Shown here piece after piece: positions 31,574-44,400 of a DNA stretch of 64,000 bases (position 1 is the stretch's first letter; each line of letters starts with the position of its first letter). This stretch comes from Branchiostoma belcheri (lineage: Eukaryota > Chordata > Leptocardii > Amphioxiformes > Branchiostomatidae): positions 36,892-100,891 of the forward strand of contig NW_017803998.1 in assembly GCF_001625305.1 (NCBI RefSeq). The letters are read 5' to 3'. The translations under genes and the position numbers were made by a program. The notes under the pieces were generated by a model, which searched no databases, was not told where the DNA came from, and saw only the letters and a list, made by a program, of their open reading frames with translations.

Positions 31574-33835
31574 ATATGGTTCTCTGTCGTATCGTACTTT
31601 GAATGTTTTGTACGTTTTCAGGTTGTTGCCTTGATTTTCTCTTTGTCCTTGTGCTTGTAGTGCTGAATTGAATTTCTGGATATATCTTTTAATCTTTGTT
31701 TTAGTTCGTGCAGATGGAATGGTTTGTTAATATACTCGTGTGTATATAGGCATGCATAGCCGGACTCCTCTAAAATTGTCTTAATGTTTAACAACCAACG
31801 AGGTACTTTACTTCTAACAAGGTCTTTTTGTACTATGTAAGCTTCATACTGAAGGCTTTCAACGGGAACATTTCTAACTAATCTATAATAATAGCTGTAC
31901 ATTCTACAATACGCTTCAATCCATAGGGGGAGCGGCCAAGTTCAGCTCTACTGGCATAGTTACTAGCGTTTCGTCTTAATCCTAGAATTTGCTTACAGAA
32001 TTTTAAGTGTGTTTGTTCAAGCGGCGAGTTATCATTTAATCTGTTGTTGCACCACACTTCCGCTCCGTACAATAATATAGGGATAACACACTGATCAAAA
32101 AGCTTACGGTAAACTGATATAGGAGCCCTAGTGTCTCCGAGAGTACATTTAATGCTGAACCACGCTCGTAATGCCTTCTTTTGTAGTGATTTCATCGCTG
32201 TGTTAAAGTTACATCCAGCTGTAAAGACTACACCTAAGTAAGAATAAGACGAAACTACTTCTATGTCTTTGGAGAATAATTTAAAGCTAAGTTTTGAAAA
32301 GGTGTGTCCTTTCTTATTAAATACAATAATCTTTGTTTTATTTAGGTTGACAGTTAGTTTCCACTTTTGGCAGTATCTACCAAGCGTGTCTATTGCATTT
32401 TGCAGGCCTTGTTGACTTTCGGACAGCAAGACAATGTAATCGGCATATAGCAAACTTGTTACTTTTGAGTGGTGTAATAGCGGTGCGTTAATGTCTGCCA
32501 TGTTTAAGTCGTTAACAAGGTCACTGATATAAAGGTTGAATAATGTTGGACTCAATACGCAGCCTTGACGGACACCAATCTGAACAGGGAAGCTCTCTGT
32601 TAAACCACCAATAGTTTTAACGTGTGCTTCGGATTGGTTATAAAGACTTTGGATGATACTAAAACACTTGCCGGATATGCCTTAGATAGAAGTTTGAAAA
32701 ATAAATTGAATCGAAAGCGTTGGAGAGATCTACAAAACAAGCGTACAGACGTTTTCCCGATTGACTATATTTTGAGATTAATGTTTTAAGTATGAAAATG
32801 TTGTCTGAAGTTCTGTAGTTTTTCCGGCAGCCCGTTTGGTTTGGTTTGATGAGTTTGTTCTCTTCTAGGAATGTCGATATTCTTCTGTTTAACACTGATG
32901 TAAATAATTTGCCCAGGCAGCTAGATATCGATATTCTACGATAGTTGTTCACTTCGTCCTTTCTACCCGATTTAAAAATGGGAACAATATAACTTTTCGA
33001 CCATTCTTTGGGGTAGTTTCCTTTTGACAGAATCTAAATGAATAATTTCACTAACGGTGCCAGTAAGGTTAATTTTCCTGCTTTAACCATTTCATTAGTT
33101 ATCCTGTCTTCTCCACTTGCTTTTTTTCTTTTTTAACAGGTGTATATCTGTTTCTAATTCCGTTATTGGGTCATCTAGCTAGGGGACTCGGATTTGCCTC
33201 ACCTTTCCGCAACGTATGTAATTTGCATAATGTATCTTTTTCAAAGGCAAGGTCGAAGGCTTGACCTTGTTGTCTGGATTTATCATGGAGGGCTTTCAAA
33301 TGTTCCACCCATGTGTCTTCTAGGGGTGTGGTGTTGTCTCTTTTTAGTTTTTTTAAGTAAGTTCCAGAACGCAGTGGGGTTGTTTTCTTGTAGATTTGCT
33401 AATTGTTCTAGACAACTCTTTTCATGTTCTCTTTTGCGCAGTCGGATAAGTTTATTATACTCCTTTTCTTTTTAAAATAGTTACCTCTCAGAAACGGATT
33501 TTTTGGGTTTGTATTAGAAGGTATCTTAAGTTTTTTTAGTTCATGCATGAAGTCTTAGCAACTTTTATCGAACCATTTCTTGTTCGCTTTTTGCCTACAT
33601 GTCATTTTAGTACATTTCATTTGTAGCGATGCTTTCGCAGCCGAGTCTAATATTTCTTGAATGTTTTGAACGTTATTATCAATGTTTAAATTGGTTTCAT
33701 GGTTGTCGGACAAAAAACTCTCTATCTTTTATAGAGATAGGTGAGCTGTTTAATACAGTCTTAGTATTAAAGGTCCGCAAACCGGTTCCATTTATCATCT
33801 TTGGTTTGGGATTTATAAGCGTTTGAAGTTTTAAG
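31574..33835 (-). pseudogene. Damaged LINE reverse transcriptase, second copy
   Basis: Minus-strand fragments 33480-33190, 32952-32659, 32555-31878 and 31902-31618 align in order with the LINE at 1258-5107 (for example LGLRRNASN and YGAEVWCNN), separated by frameshifts. The catalytic box is YADYIVLLS, with the second Asp changed to Tyr, so it is inactive. The endonuclease is missing and the C-terminal CCHC region is absent. The 3' end stops near 31574, directly after the truncated last EGF exon. Loss of a 3' end is unusual for a LINE, because these elements normally lose the 5' end. A deletion or rearrangement after insertion is likely. Confidence 0.75.
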
Positions 33836-34175
33836 GGCAGCCTTAAGGTAGGGTTAGGGTTAGGGCAACCGAAGGTACCAGAAGGTCAAATTTGGTGTCC
33901 TTTGAAAGGTAATGGTCTCAATATTAAATCTCCGCATACCGTTTTCATTTAGTATCTTTGGTTTTGGATTTATAAGCATTTAAAGTTTTAAGGGCAGCCT
34001 TAAGGTAGGTTTAGGGTTAGGGCAACGGAAGGTACCAGAAGGTCAAGTTTGGTGTCGTTTGAAAGGTAATGATCTCAGTATTAAAAGTCCGCAAACCGTT
34101 TCCATTTATCATCTTTGGTTTGGGATGAATAAGCGTTTAAAGTTTTAAGGGCCACCTTAAGGTATGATTAGGGTT
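33755..34175. repeat. 157-bp tandem repeat, about 2.7 units, with telomere-like motif
   Basis: TCCGCAAACCG-type landmarks at 33775, 33932 and 34089 give a 157-base period. The first two units contain (TTAGGG)2-like runs (GGTAGGGTTAGGGTTAGGG), and the third has a shorter TTAGGGTTA. It lies at the 5' side of the damaged LINE. Confidence 0.8.
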
Positions 34176-34649
34176 AATCGCACAACCGGACGGACATGTA
34201 TTAATTTTGTGTACTGAATTTTTCACCGTGGTCAGACCGCCACATTTAACGATGGGACCAGTCACTGGTAGTTTTTATTTATTTATTTTTTATTTGTTTG
34301 TTCGTTTCGCATAGCCGGTAAACTGTCTTTAGGCGTGATTCACCGGTTTTGTACATGCACATGTAAGTACAAGCTGCGTAAGACCGGATTGATTTGATTT
34401 CATTTATCATATCTTATTGGATTGCATTGTTTGAAAGACTCACACCGGGAAGGACCTCTACTTTTTTCAATAAGTGGTTCTTTAACAAATACCCCCCTTG
34501 GAGTAAATAGTTTACAGAGAAATTAAATTCAAACAAAATTTTTAAAAAAGAAGACAGGCCGTGCATGGGTGACTAAAAAGTGAATCTGGTCCAGATAATT
34601 AATGTCTGATTCTAAATTGTTTTGACTTTACAACGTATGCTTTTCTCAG

Positions 34650-36457
34650 ACATGGCATTCCGCACTGAGGAAGGACCAGATCTAGACGTGCGTGAAAAAG
34701 ACGGGATGCGAGGGATGTGCCGCGCAGATGTAGCCAGGTGGGTTTATATACGACTTACATAGGACTTAAAGCTGCATTATGTAACATTTTTGCACCAACG
34801 ATTTAAAATTAATTAAAAATATCTAGTGATCGTCATCTACGTCTTTATTTACGTCCATATATTTTGCCGTTATTTAACATTTTTGACATTCATGGTTGGC
34901 ATTATAACAGCCCACACGAGGCGCATTCAGTCTGTAGTGCCACTCCAAACTACAGGAATATAAACAAACATGGTTGACAATATAACCACCCCAATGTTAC
35001 ATAATGAAGCTTTACAAGTTAGGAGAATACAATAACTTGAAGGTTGAGTCATTTCTTTGTTTATTAAAAAGCTGAATCAACCCTACTCCATTTCAAATAA
35101 GTGTTAGTGGAGGTGTCAAAATAAGATGCCTCACGACAGTGCTTAAGCATTTGAAACACAGATGCCAGGCCGTGTTTGTTTAGGTTATGGTATTTTAAAC
35201 TTAGGCCAATTTAATTTCTTGGTTAATGGATTCGCCGCTTCATTTTTTTCTGATTTGCAAATAAAAATAAAAATTCAGAATCAGCTGCAAAATGCTCATA
35301 TTTTGCCCTGAACAGTTGAAAACAGTCCTTTTCATCCTAGTTGTTATAGTTATTCCATCTTTCAATGCAATGGTATCATTAAAAGTTAAAAACTCATTAA
35401 ATTTTGAACCAGCCTGGTGTGGTGTTGACTTTATGGCTCCTATCGTGCCATCGTACCATAATAGGATGCCTAGGCCTGTTTTTATTTTTATTTATTTTTT
35501 CGCCCGCCCGCTCCATTATTTTTGTAGAAAAATCCGTTAACCAAGAAATTAAATTGGTGTGGCCTATTGGTGGCGACACCTAAAAAAAAAAANNNNNNNN
35601 NNNNNNNNNNNNNNNNNNNNNNNNNNNNNNNNNNNNNNNNNNNNNNNNNNNNNNNNNNNNNNNNNNNNNNNNNNNNNNNNNNNNNNNNNNNNNNNNNNNN
35701 NNNNNNNNNNNNNNNNNNNNNNNNNNNNNNNNNTAAGGTGTCAAAATTAAGACACGTGTACGTATTTAACTTTTTGGGGGCTATTATAATCGCTTTTATT
35801 TTTAAATGTGCTAAAATGGTTACCGTAGTAAATGTCAATACCATACGGATCTCATTATTACCTCCATGAACTGTGTCATGGAGGTTATATTTTCAGTTGC
35901 GTTTATCTGTCTGTCTGTTGGTCAACAAGATAACTCAATAACGCCTGGATGGATTGGTTTCATACTTGGTGTGTTGGTAGGGTGTGACGAAAACTGGAAA
36001 TGATTTTGGTCTCCCTAGTGGCTTCTCTTGGTACTGCAGCGCAACTCCGCAGCGCAACATACATCACGATGCATATATCATGTTAATGACGAGGTCCTTT
36101 GTACAATTAAAGAAGAAATTTACATTTACATATCAAGATCATATTTCATGGAGGTATGAGATCTCGGAATTCTAGTTCAGAATAATTCTTGTTTAGCTAC
36201 CAAGAAATTGCATTGGATGCCTTTAAGAGTGTGCAAAACCAGTGTCATATCACACCATGACACTATGTTTACAATGACCGTGACAAATGTCAGACCATGC
36301 CTTATGCAATGGCGTGTAAAATTTGCAGAAATATACCAGACTCATTATTGTTTGTATTTTTCCATAAAACTTCAGGTTCATGCTGTCCACCGTAACGTCT
36401 GACTCTGAGGACTGGATGAGGAAATGTGTGGCTGTTGTTGCTGTTCCTAAGACGTAG
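34650..36457 (+). CDS. Probable NAD(P)-binding (NmrA/flavin-reductase-like) protein, last two exons
   Basis: Exon 34650-34737 follows TTTTCTCAG and ends in GCCAG|GTGGGT. Exon 36376-36457 follows AACTTCAG and ends in TAG. Phases match (1 to 2, then 2). The joined sequence reads DMAFRTEEGPDLDVREKDG, then MRGMCRADVARFMLSTV and a tail to VAVVAVPKT. The block (S/C)RADVARFML is typical of the C-terminal part of atypical short-chain dehydrogenase-like proteins that bind NAD(P). The N-terminal Rossmann exons were not found; the region to the left is transposon DNA. The assignment rests on one short motif. Confidence 0.45.
34767..35018. mobile_element. MITE-like repeat, copy 2
   Basis: Inverted ends TAAAGCTGCATTATGTAACA and TGTTACATAATGAAGCTTTA. 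The interior AACAGCCCACACGAGGCGCA is shared with 19427-19841. It lies in the intron of the NAD(P)-binding gene. Confidence 0.65.
35202..35566. mobile_element. Terminal-inverted-repeat element, copy 2
   Basis: The left end GGCCAATTTAATTTCTTGGT and the right end ACCAAGAAATTAAATTGGTG-TGGCC are inverted complements and match copy 1 at 350-720. Confidence 0.65.
35593..35733. other. Assembly gap (141 N)
   Basis: A run of N follows an A-rich stretch. Frames spanning it are not meaningful. Confidence 1.
35858..36165. repeat. Repeat with CCTCCATGA terminal palindrome
   Basis: ACCTCCATGAACTGTGTCATGGAGGT at 35860-35886 is a near-perfect hairpin, and TTCATGGAGGTATGAGATCT recurs near 36145. The interior (TGTCTGTCTGTTGGTC, CAACAAGATAACTC) looks like a MITE. 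Boundaries are uncertain. Confidence 0.4.
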
Positions 36458-37369
36458 TGCTCATGTAACCGAAGTGGAGTTTACCAGGTTCTTTTGGATG
36501 CTGCACAGGGAACTAACTACAGTACTAGCAAGAACACACGCAGGACACAGGCATGGCCGTTACACACGCACGGGAGTCGGGGGCTGGGACAGTCTCTCTC
36601 TGCAACCTACTGTCAGGCCCTCTCTCCCAGACTGTCTTCCCAACCCACAGAACACCCAGCTTTTATTCTCAAATCACAGACAAAGCCACAGATTACAAGT
36701 CAGAAATTCGTCTGGCAAGGGGAACAATACAATATTTAGCACATATATGACATGTCCTTGATGTAGAAGGGATCAAAGCATCGAATTTGCATTGACCAGA
36801 TTAACATACTGGCCACAAAAACTTCAAAGCCAAATGGGAGGGAAAGATTACAGGATTAGAAATTAAGTATTGCCTGGTGCTGCAGAGGTTAATGTGAATC
36901 ATTATGGAAAGTGCATTTTTATAGCTTTTTATGACTTTATAATCAAAAGAATAGCTTCAGACAGCTAGCTAAACATAAGCTTTCAATCAGAGTAGAGACT
37001 GTAAGCTTTATTTGTATGTACAACAAGCCTATATCCCACTTACCATACAGTGTCAGATGTCAGAATAAAGTTCAATGAAACCTAAAGGAACATTTATTAT
37101 ACTGAAAAGTCAAAATCTGAAAAATTTAATCATTTTGAGGTTTTATAAAGACCTACCCTTTTACCAAATATAAAGACAATCCATTTAAACTTTCTCGAGT
37201 AATCATGTTTACAGACACACTGACGAACGCCGATAAAAACATAACCTTCTTGGCGAAGGTAATTATGTGTAACAGAACTGAGTTATGTACAAAGCACTTT
37301 ACGCTTCAGATGTAAGAACTGTATAATGCATTTTTTTGTTTTCTTTATGTATTATGACTTTCATAACAG
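36458..37369. other. Intergenic, no gene recognised
   Basis: This is the space between the convergent NAD(P)-binding gene and the GPCR, before the TTAA element at 37370. Short frames at 36426-36761 lack any domain. Confidence 0.5.
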
Positions 37370-38361
37370 TTAAACCCTCAACAGTACACCTTCCCGGACT
37401 GATTAATCTGTACACCTGGGGTCCGCGCGGACCCCAGAGCAGTTTTTTGCTAATTTTTAGAAATTATCAACATGCTACCAGCTCAATTGTTTTGCAAATT
37501 GATGTGTGAACCTCTGAGACCACATTATGTACAAAAATCATACATTTTGACCTTTTCCTATTTTGTGTGAAGAAAAGACAAAAGGAGGAAAAACCCTATT
37601 TTTAAACCCTATTCAGACCGAGTGGTCTTTTGAGGCCCGCGCCAACTTTAATCTCAAATAGCGCCTAAACGGCTGGAGCTAGAACCATCAAATTTGGTGA
37701 GCTTTCCTAAAATGTATCTGGAAAAAATTTCATGTTGGTTAAATAAGTTAATTATTTTTTTTGTTGCCATGGTAACGGGTTTCTGACAGGCAGTTTCTTT
37801 GGAAAAATAAGTAATTTTGGTTTAAACATAAAAATTTTCTGGGTTTTACATTAGATAACACTTCCTTTCTGACATTAATAACATCTTACATAATTAGAGA
37901 TAAGTTAAATCATTTAATATTTACAACATATGCTAATTAGATGACGTCATTGGTCAAAATCCAAGATGGCGGACCATATTATTACCTCTGACGTCATATG
38001 ACGTCATAATTACACCAAAGTTGTTAGAATTTAAATCTATTAGTACATCATTCTCTGAAAATTTGGTGGCCATACGATAAGTGCATAAAAACATGTAAAA
38101 ACGGAAATAAAGTAATGTAAAAGATGATGATAAGAACGCCAATGTATCCATTACGATCGAAAGCCGGCTGGGGTCCGCGCGGACCCAAGAAAATCAGATA
38201 TAAAAAAAAAATAAGAATGGGAGAAACTGGGTTTTCTGCGCTGTATTAAGGGACAACTTTGTGGGTAACAATTACCTGAAATTTCAGAAAATAATCTATA
38301 GAAACAAAAAAAAATTATAGCAAATATAGTCATGTACCCCAGGTGTACTGTTTAGGGTTAA
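37370..38361. mobile_element. TTAA-bounded non-coding element, family A, full copy
   Basis: The left end is TTAA-ACCCTCAACAGTACACC and the right end GGTGTACTGTTTAGGG-TTAA, an imperfect inverted repeat with TTAA at both edges. The element is 992 bases and has no coding frame. It contains the perfect palindrome GGGGTCCGCGCGGACCCC near the left end and a partial copy near the right. The interior shares AGCGCCTAAACGGCTGGAGC, TTGCCATGGTAACGGG and AAGATGGCGGACCATATTAT with family A at 41949-43046 and with family B. Confidence 0.75.
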
Positions 38362-38479
38362 AATGCTGTTTCCCTGGAGCCCAGTCTACTGAAAACAATA
38401 CATACAAGATGACAACAACGGGAATTTCAGTAGGATTACTGGGTTTGATAAAAGAAATATTCACTTCACCGTTTGCTTT

Positions 38480-41400
38480 CTACACCGAAGTTTCAAAATG
38501 AACTGGTTTTAGGATATGGTTACTAATATTTAACTCTCCAATTGTTGCGAACTCATAGTCTTGATCCTGTTTACCAAATACTCCGCTCTTGGATAGCTGA
38601 AGTTGTCTTCCAAATTTCACAGACTTGGACTGTCTGCAACACACATTGAAGATACCCCTGTGAAGGAAATTAAGATTTAGATTTACTGCATTTAAGGACA
38701 TTCATGTGATGAAAGCTTATTGTTGTAATCAACTTGCATGTCACATACAGCATTTCATGAAAACTGTTAATTATTCCATTGAAAACGCACTTACATAATA
38801 ACCGGATCATATAGAGTAATTTACACAAAGACAACAGTACATATTTAAAACATATTTAAAGGCAGAAAGTCGGCATCATTAAAAACAAGAAGTACTAGAA
38901 CTAATTATGGAAAGAATAGTATCATTTTCTTTTTTGTTCAACAACACAGAAATTATGACCGAACAAATAACGAGAAAAGAGAAACACGTGCAAACACAAA
39001 CGGCACAGAAAACATAACATTCTGGGCAAAGCAAGATGGTAGTACCATCAAAACACATAAAATACTTCTACTTGACCTACACGCAGCCACTCTCTTATTG
39101 GCCGATCCTCTAATTGCCATGTTATCATTGATTTGATTTGTTACTCCGTGAAGGAGATAAACTTTCTGGCGGAGTATTGTGGGTAGACGGTTTTTGTGTT
39201 CGCAGTCAAATCACTGGGTTCCCTTTGTTTAATCGGCACGCAATTTTAAACGTCGTCTGCAGGCATGCCCGTGTTGATGCATGTGTCTTTTGATCCAACA
39301 CAAAAAGTTCTCTCACCTAGAGCTTTCGACCAGTCACCCTGGGCCCGTCTACTGAGGTAGACCAGAGATACTAGTCGAAAGATCTAGTCTAGGTGAGAGA
39401 ACTTTTTTTGTGTTGGACCAAAAGTTTCAGCTTTAAACAACAACAACAACAACAACAGCAACATAGTATTACCTGAAATTTCGCGAGAGGAAGGCGTAAC
39501 AGACAGGGTCTGCGCAGCTGTTGGAGTGTGCCAGGAGATGTAGTGCCAGCTTCAGGATGTAGGCCGTCTGGGTGTAGCGAGAGATCACCTCAAACTTGAT
39601 GAGCAGGTTGTAGATGAGGAGAGGCGCCCAGCAGACCGTGAACACCGCCACCAGACCTACCATGAGCTTTATAACCTTTAAGAAGTAACCAAAGACATTA
39701 CGTTATCACATATTAGGCCACAGCGAGTACATTTTATGGATGACATCCTCCGCAGACTCCAAATCTAATGCGATAGGGCAAAAAAATAAGGCGGGCCCAA
39801 ATAAACAAGATTACAACATGTTCACATTCTGACATCACAAACCTTGTTAAACAAGAAATTTTGTGCTATACTGTGCTTAGTTTGCTGTTAACTATTTCAA
39901 CACTCACTTAAACAGCTTTAAAAAATAAGAAAAAGTTTCAATCATTTCAAAATTGTACATTGCTATGGCCTTAGTATGCCGTAGATGTAGTAAGACTAGA
40001 TACCAGACTTGTATCATTCTACTTTATCTACTTTTGAGTTGATTTTGTGCACTTTTGACTACTGTATTAATTATGTTAATATGTACAACGTTGTATGAAG
40101 TTTTTTTTAATTTCATTTAATGTCTACAGTCTAACCTTTGATCTGGACTTGGTTTCCAATATATCTGTACCTATGTTCACTTTCATGTTTATGTTCTTAG
40201 AATCCAATATAGGGTTATAAGCCCATATGGGCTGGGCGACAAAAGTCGCAAGACACGTAAATCATTCATTTTTTCATTTATTCATCAATTCATTAATTCA
40301 CTGTATCACTTTTTGTGCATACTATAGCTAGAACTTTATCACTAACTTTATAACGAAGTCATTTATTTTTAGGAGCTGAATACAGTACAATAAAGGCAGT
40401 TTATTTATTCATTCAGTGACTCGGCCCCACTACAAACCAAAAACAACAACAGCAAAAAGACACTAACCTTTGAAACCCCATACCTCCGTAAAATATTTTA
40501 AACGTTTGTATCTTTTTCATTTCTTATGTTATCTTTTTTTCACTCATTATAAAGTTCTATTTTATCTAAGGTTTTAATTTTCATAATATATTCTTACTGA
40601 TAGTCTTCTAAACCCAACTTACATATTAATTGACATGTAAGCATAAAATGATAAAGAAAATGTGCTCAGAAATGACATTACCAGAAAAATGTCTCTTACC
40701 TTTCGAGGGTTCCCCCGTCTGTGAGCGGTGACGACATTGTCCGGGTCTGGATCCACGGAGTCCCTATTGGTGGTACCCGAAAAAATGAAGAGATGCCTCA
40801 CGTGACTTGTCATAGTACTACTTTTATAGGGACATCTGTCCAATATTGACATTTACTCCTTACTCCTAAGCGCATTTTCGACACCATATTTGCAGTATTA
40901 AAAATGCTGCAAATATGGTGTCGAAAATGCGCTAAGAAATAGTAAATGTCGATATTGGACAGATGTCCTCATGCAGAATATTTTGTTTTGCAACCCTGAA
41001 ATTGCAATGGATGCCCTTTAGCCTCCACAGTAAATATATTTGATCTCAAACTATTACATGAGGCCATGTTGATTTGATTACATAGATGACATCCACGCGC
41101 GCATGGATTTCCGTCCGTTTTCGACCATACTGTAAATCATACAAAATGTTGCAAAGAAAAGTATAGGAACACGATGCAGATGTAATAGAATACCGAAATT
41201 CAGGAAAAGAAGGAAATGTGGAAGAAATGAAAATAAAAAGCCTGTTATTATTCCTCATACCATACTCCGTGTGTTACGTGATTTGTTCAACCTCTATGAC
41301 CACGTAGATGTTATAGTAAAGGAATTGTTTTGCAAACTTTTTTTAATTCGCATTTGCACACTTGCATCAGTTTTGGGTTCCCAGAGGATGTCATTCATAT

Positions 41401-44400
41401 AATCAAATCAACGTGGTCTAATGCACGCGACTAACATGTTCCGCTCTTTCCGTCCGTGTTTGTTCCCTTGGTAGCCTCCATCCCAGGCGACCAGGACCTC
41501 GTGCCCAGATCTGATGTACATGTACGTCATGACACATAGCGGCACCAGGAGTATCACCACGGCGTTGTACACGGCGTACAGGCGGCTGTACAGCGGGGCC
41601 GGCCAGGCATGCACACAGTGACACACCTGCTCACCGTCTCCACCTTCAAACAGCCTCGTCGTCTGCATGGAAATACACATGTTTTAAAGCCACACAAATT
41701 TTAAACTTTTATTCAAAGCACTGCATTGATAGATGGAAAAACTGCAACAACTAGGAAAAAGTTTTGAGCAAAATATGAGCATTTTTAAGTTGATTCAGAA
41801 CCATAATCTTTTTTGTGCAAATCAAAACGAAATGAAGAGGCGAATCCGAGAACCAAAAAATTAAATTGGTGTGGCCTCAGGGGAGATTGTATTCCCTTCA
41901 AGTGAATTAATGTTGCTAAAGTGCTTTTTATTTGTTTTTGCTTTTTCCTTAACCCTCAACAGTACACCTTCCCGGACTGATTAATCTGTACACCTGGGGT
42001 CCGCGCTGACCCCAGAACAGTTATTTGCTAATTTTTAGAAATTTTCAACATGCTACCAGCTCAATTGTTTTGCAAATTGATGTGTAAATCTCTTAGTCCA
42101 CATTACGTACAAAAATCATACATTTTGACATTTTCCTATTTTTTGGTAAAGGAAAGACAAAAAGAAGAAATACCCGATTCTTCAATCCTATTCAGACCAC
42201 GTGGTCTTTTGAGGCCCGCGACAACTTTAACCCTCAACAGTACACCTTCCAGGACTGATTAATCTGTACACCTGGGGTCCGCGCGGACCCCAAAGCAATT
42301 TTTGCTATTTTTTTAGAAATGATCAATATGATACCAGCTCAATTGTTTTGCAAATTGATGTGTGAACCTCTGAGTCCACATCACGTATAAAAATCATACA
42401 TTTTGACCTTTTCCTATTTTTTGGCGAAGAAAAGACAAAAAGAAGAAAAACCCGATTTTTACACCCTATTCAGACCGAGTGTTTTTTTTCTTAGGCCCGC
42501 GACAACTTTAATCTCAGATAGCGCCTAAACGGCTTAAGCGATCAAATTTGGTGACCTTTCCTAAAATGCATCTGGGAAAAAATTCATGTTATTTAAAAAG
42601 TTAATGATTTTTTGTGTTGCCATGGCAACGGATTTCTGACAGGCAGTTTTTTGGAAAAAAATCAGTAATTTTGGTTTAAACTTTAAAATTTTCAGGGATT
42701 CATATTCAATAACACTTCCTTTCTGACATTAATAACATCTTACATAATTAAAGATAAGTTAAATCATTTAATATTCATAATATATGCTAATTTGAAGACG
42801 TCATTGGTCAAAATCTTAGATGGCGGACCATATTATTAGCTCTAAGGTGATATGACGTCATAATTACACCAAAGTTGTTAGAATTTATTTCTATTAGTAC
42901 ACTATTCTCTAAAAAGTTGGTGGCAATACGATAAGTGCATGATTTTATAAAACATATAGAAACAGAAATAAAGTAATGTATTAGAATGCTGGTGTATCCA
43001 TTACGATCGAAAGCCGCACAGACCCCGGTGTACTGTTTAGGGTTAAGATGCTACCCATGAAATTCCTGTTCAAATGCACAAAAAATGATCCATTGAAGAC
43101 TCGTTAACAAATTTAATACACACAGTGATGCCGATGCACAGTGCGCTTACGTGCGCTTATGCGAAGAACCCGTGAGAAGCGATATCATTTAAGCATTAAA
43201 CTAAATATCGTCTAGATTTAAAACTAGACCTTTTACGTTGGGCATTTTATTGCAGTGAGAGCCACACCAAAACGCCATATTAAAATACATAGCGTGAAAT
43301 GGAAACCTAATCGTCCACGTAAAAGGATCGGAATCGATGCAGTATCAGTCCAATTAGAATTCCCTTGCGCCTATGCCGATTTATTGCTTCTCTTCACAAG
43401 TATATACGTTGCAGGCGACTTGAAGGCAGCACGTGCCTTCTGACAACGGAACTTCTTTGATGGATCATGCTATAGCAACTGATCATACCACAGCAAATAC
43501 AGTGAACTAAAAGGTAGCATTTGCAAAGCAAATACAGAATGTTAACCTTGGGCTAGTCTTACAGACAGTTTAGTTTATTATTACTCAAACATATTCATAT
43601 ATGACATATTGAAGCTAGCTCCTCCAACTCTGTCTTGTCACAAAATGTAACTCAACCTTACATTGTTGTCTGCTACAGCACCAGTTACCATGGTGGCAGA
43701 CGTCTGGCCTAGGTTATCTAATCTATTTGTTTGGAGAAGAGAAAAAAACAGATCAAAGACAATACCTTTACCTCTCAGTCTAATAACTCACCATCGTGAT
43801 AAAATTATGTAGTGAATGAAAAGATACTGGATTAGCAATGGCAGCGCAATCACAAAACTCAGAATTGGCTGTAACAAACTTAGTATAGAAATCGGAAGAT
43901 TCCATAAATTCCCAATGACCAGAGGGTTTGTCCATTTTGTCCAAAGCTTATTGAGGATGAATATCACTTTCTAATTGTGTGTCCTAAATATATTGATATA
44001 CGCAATGCACTATACACTAGACTATCAGATTTATTTCCAGCATTTGCCACGATGAACTTGAAAAAAATTATTCATATTGACTTATGACAACCCCTACATG
44101 CTATACATAGGGATATATATTAAAGACTGTATGGATATTAGAAACTCCTCCAAAAATTGTGTAGGTTGGTACCTATCTCATACTAGCCACCCACTTTTTG
44201 TATTAGTTAGGTTAGCCTGATAAAAATGTAATTGATATGTACTTACTTAAGTTAGTATATACTTTGTAGCCTGCACATCTGTTTCGCAATAATGTTATTA
44301 TTGTTTAAAGTTAAAGAATTTGTTCCAACACAAAAAAAAAATATTCTCTCACCTAGAGCTTTCGATCAGTCACTCTGGTCTTCCTCGATTAGTAGACTGA

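Noticed and set aside
35488..35869. Frames spanning the N gap
   Set aside because: Translation through 141 N bases is meaningless.
43255..43443. 62-codon plus frame in a GPCR intron
   Set aside because: No motif and no splice context, and it lies between repeats.
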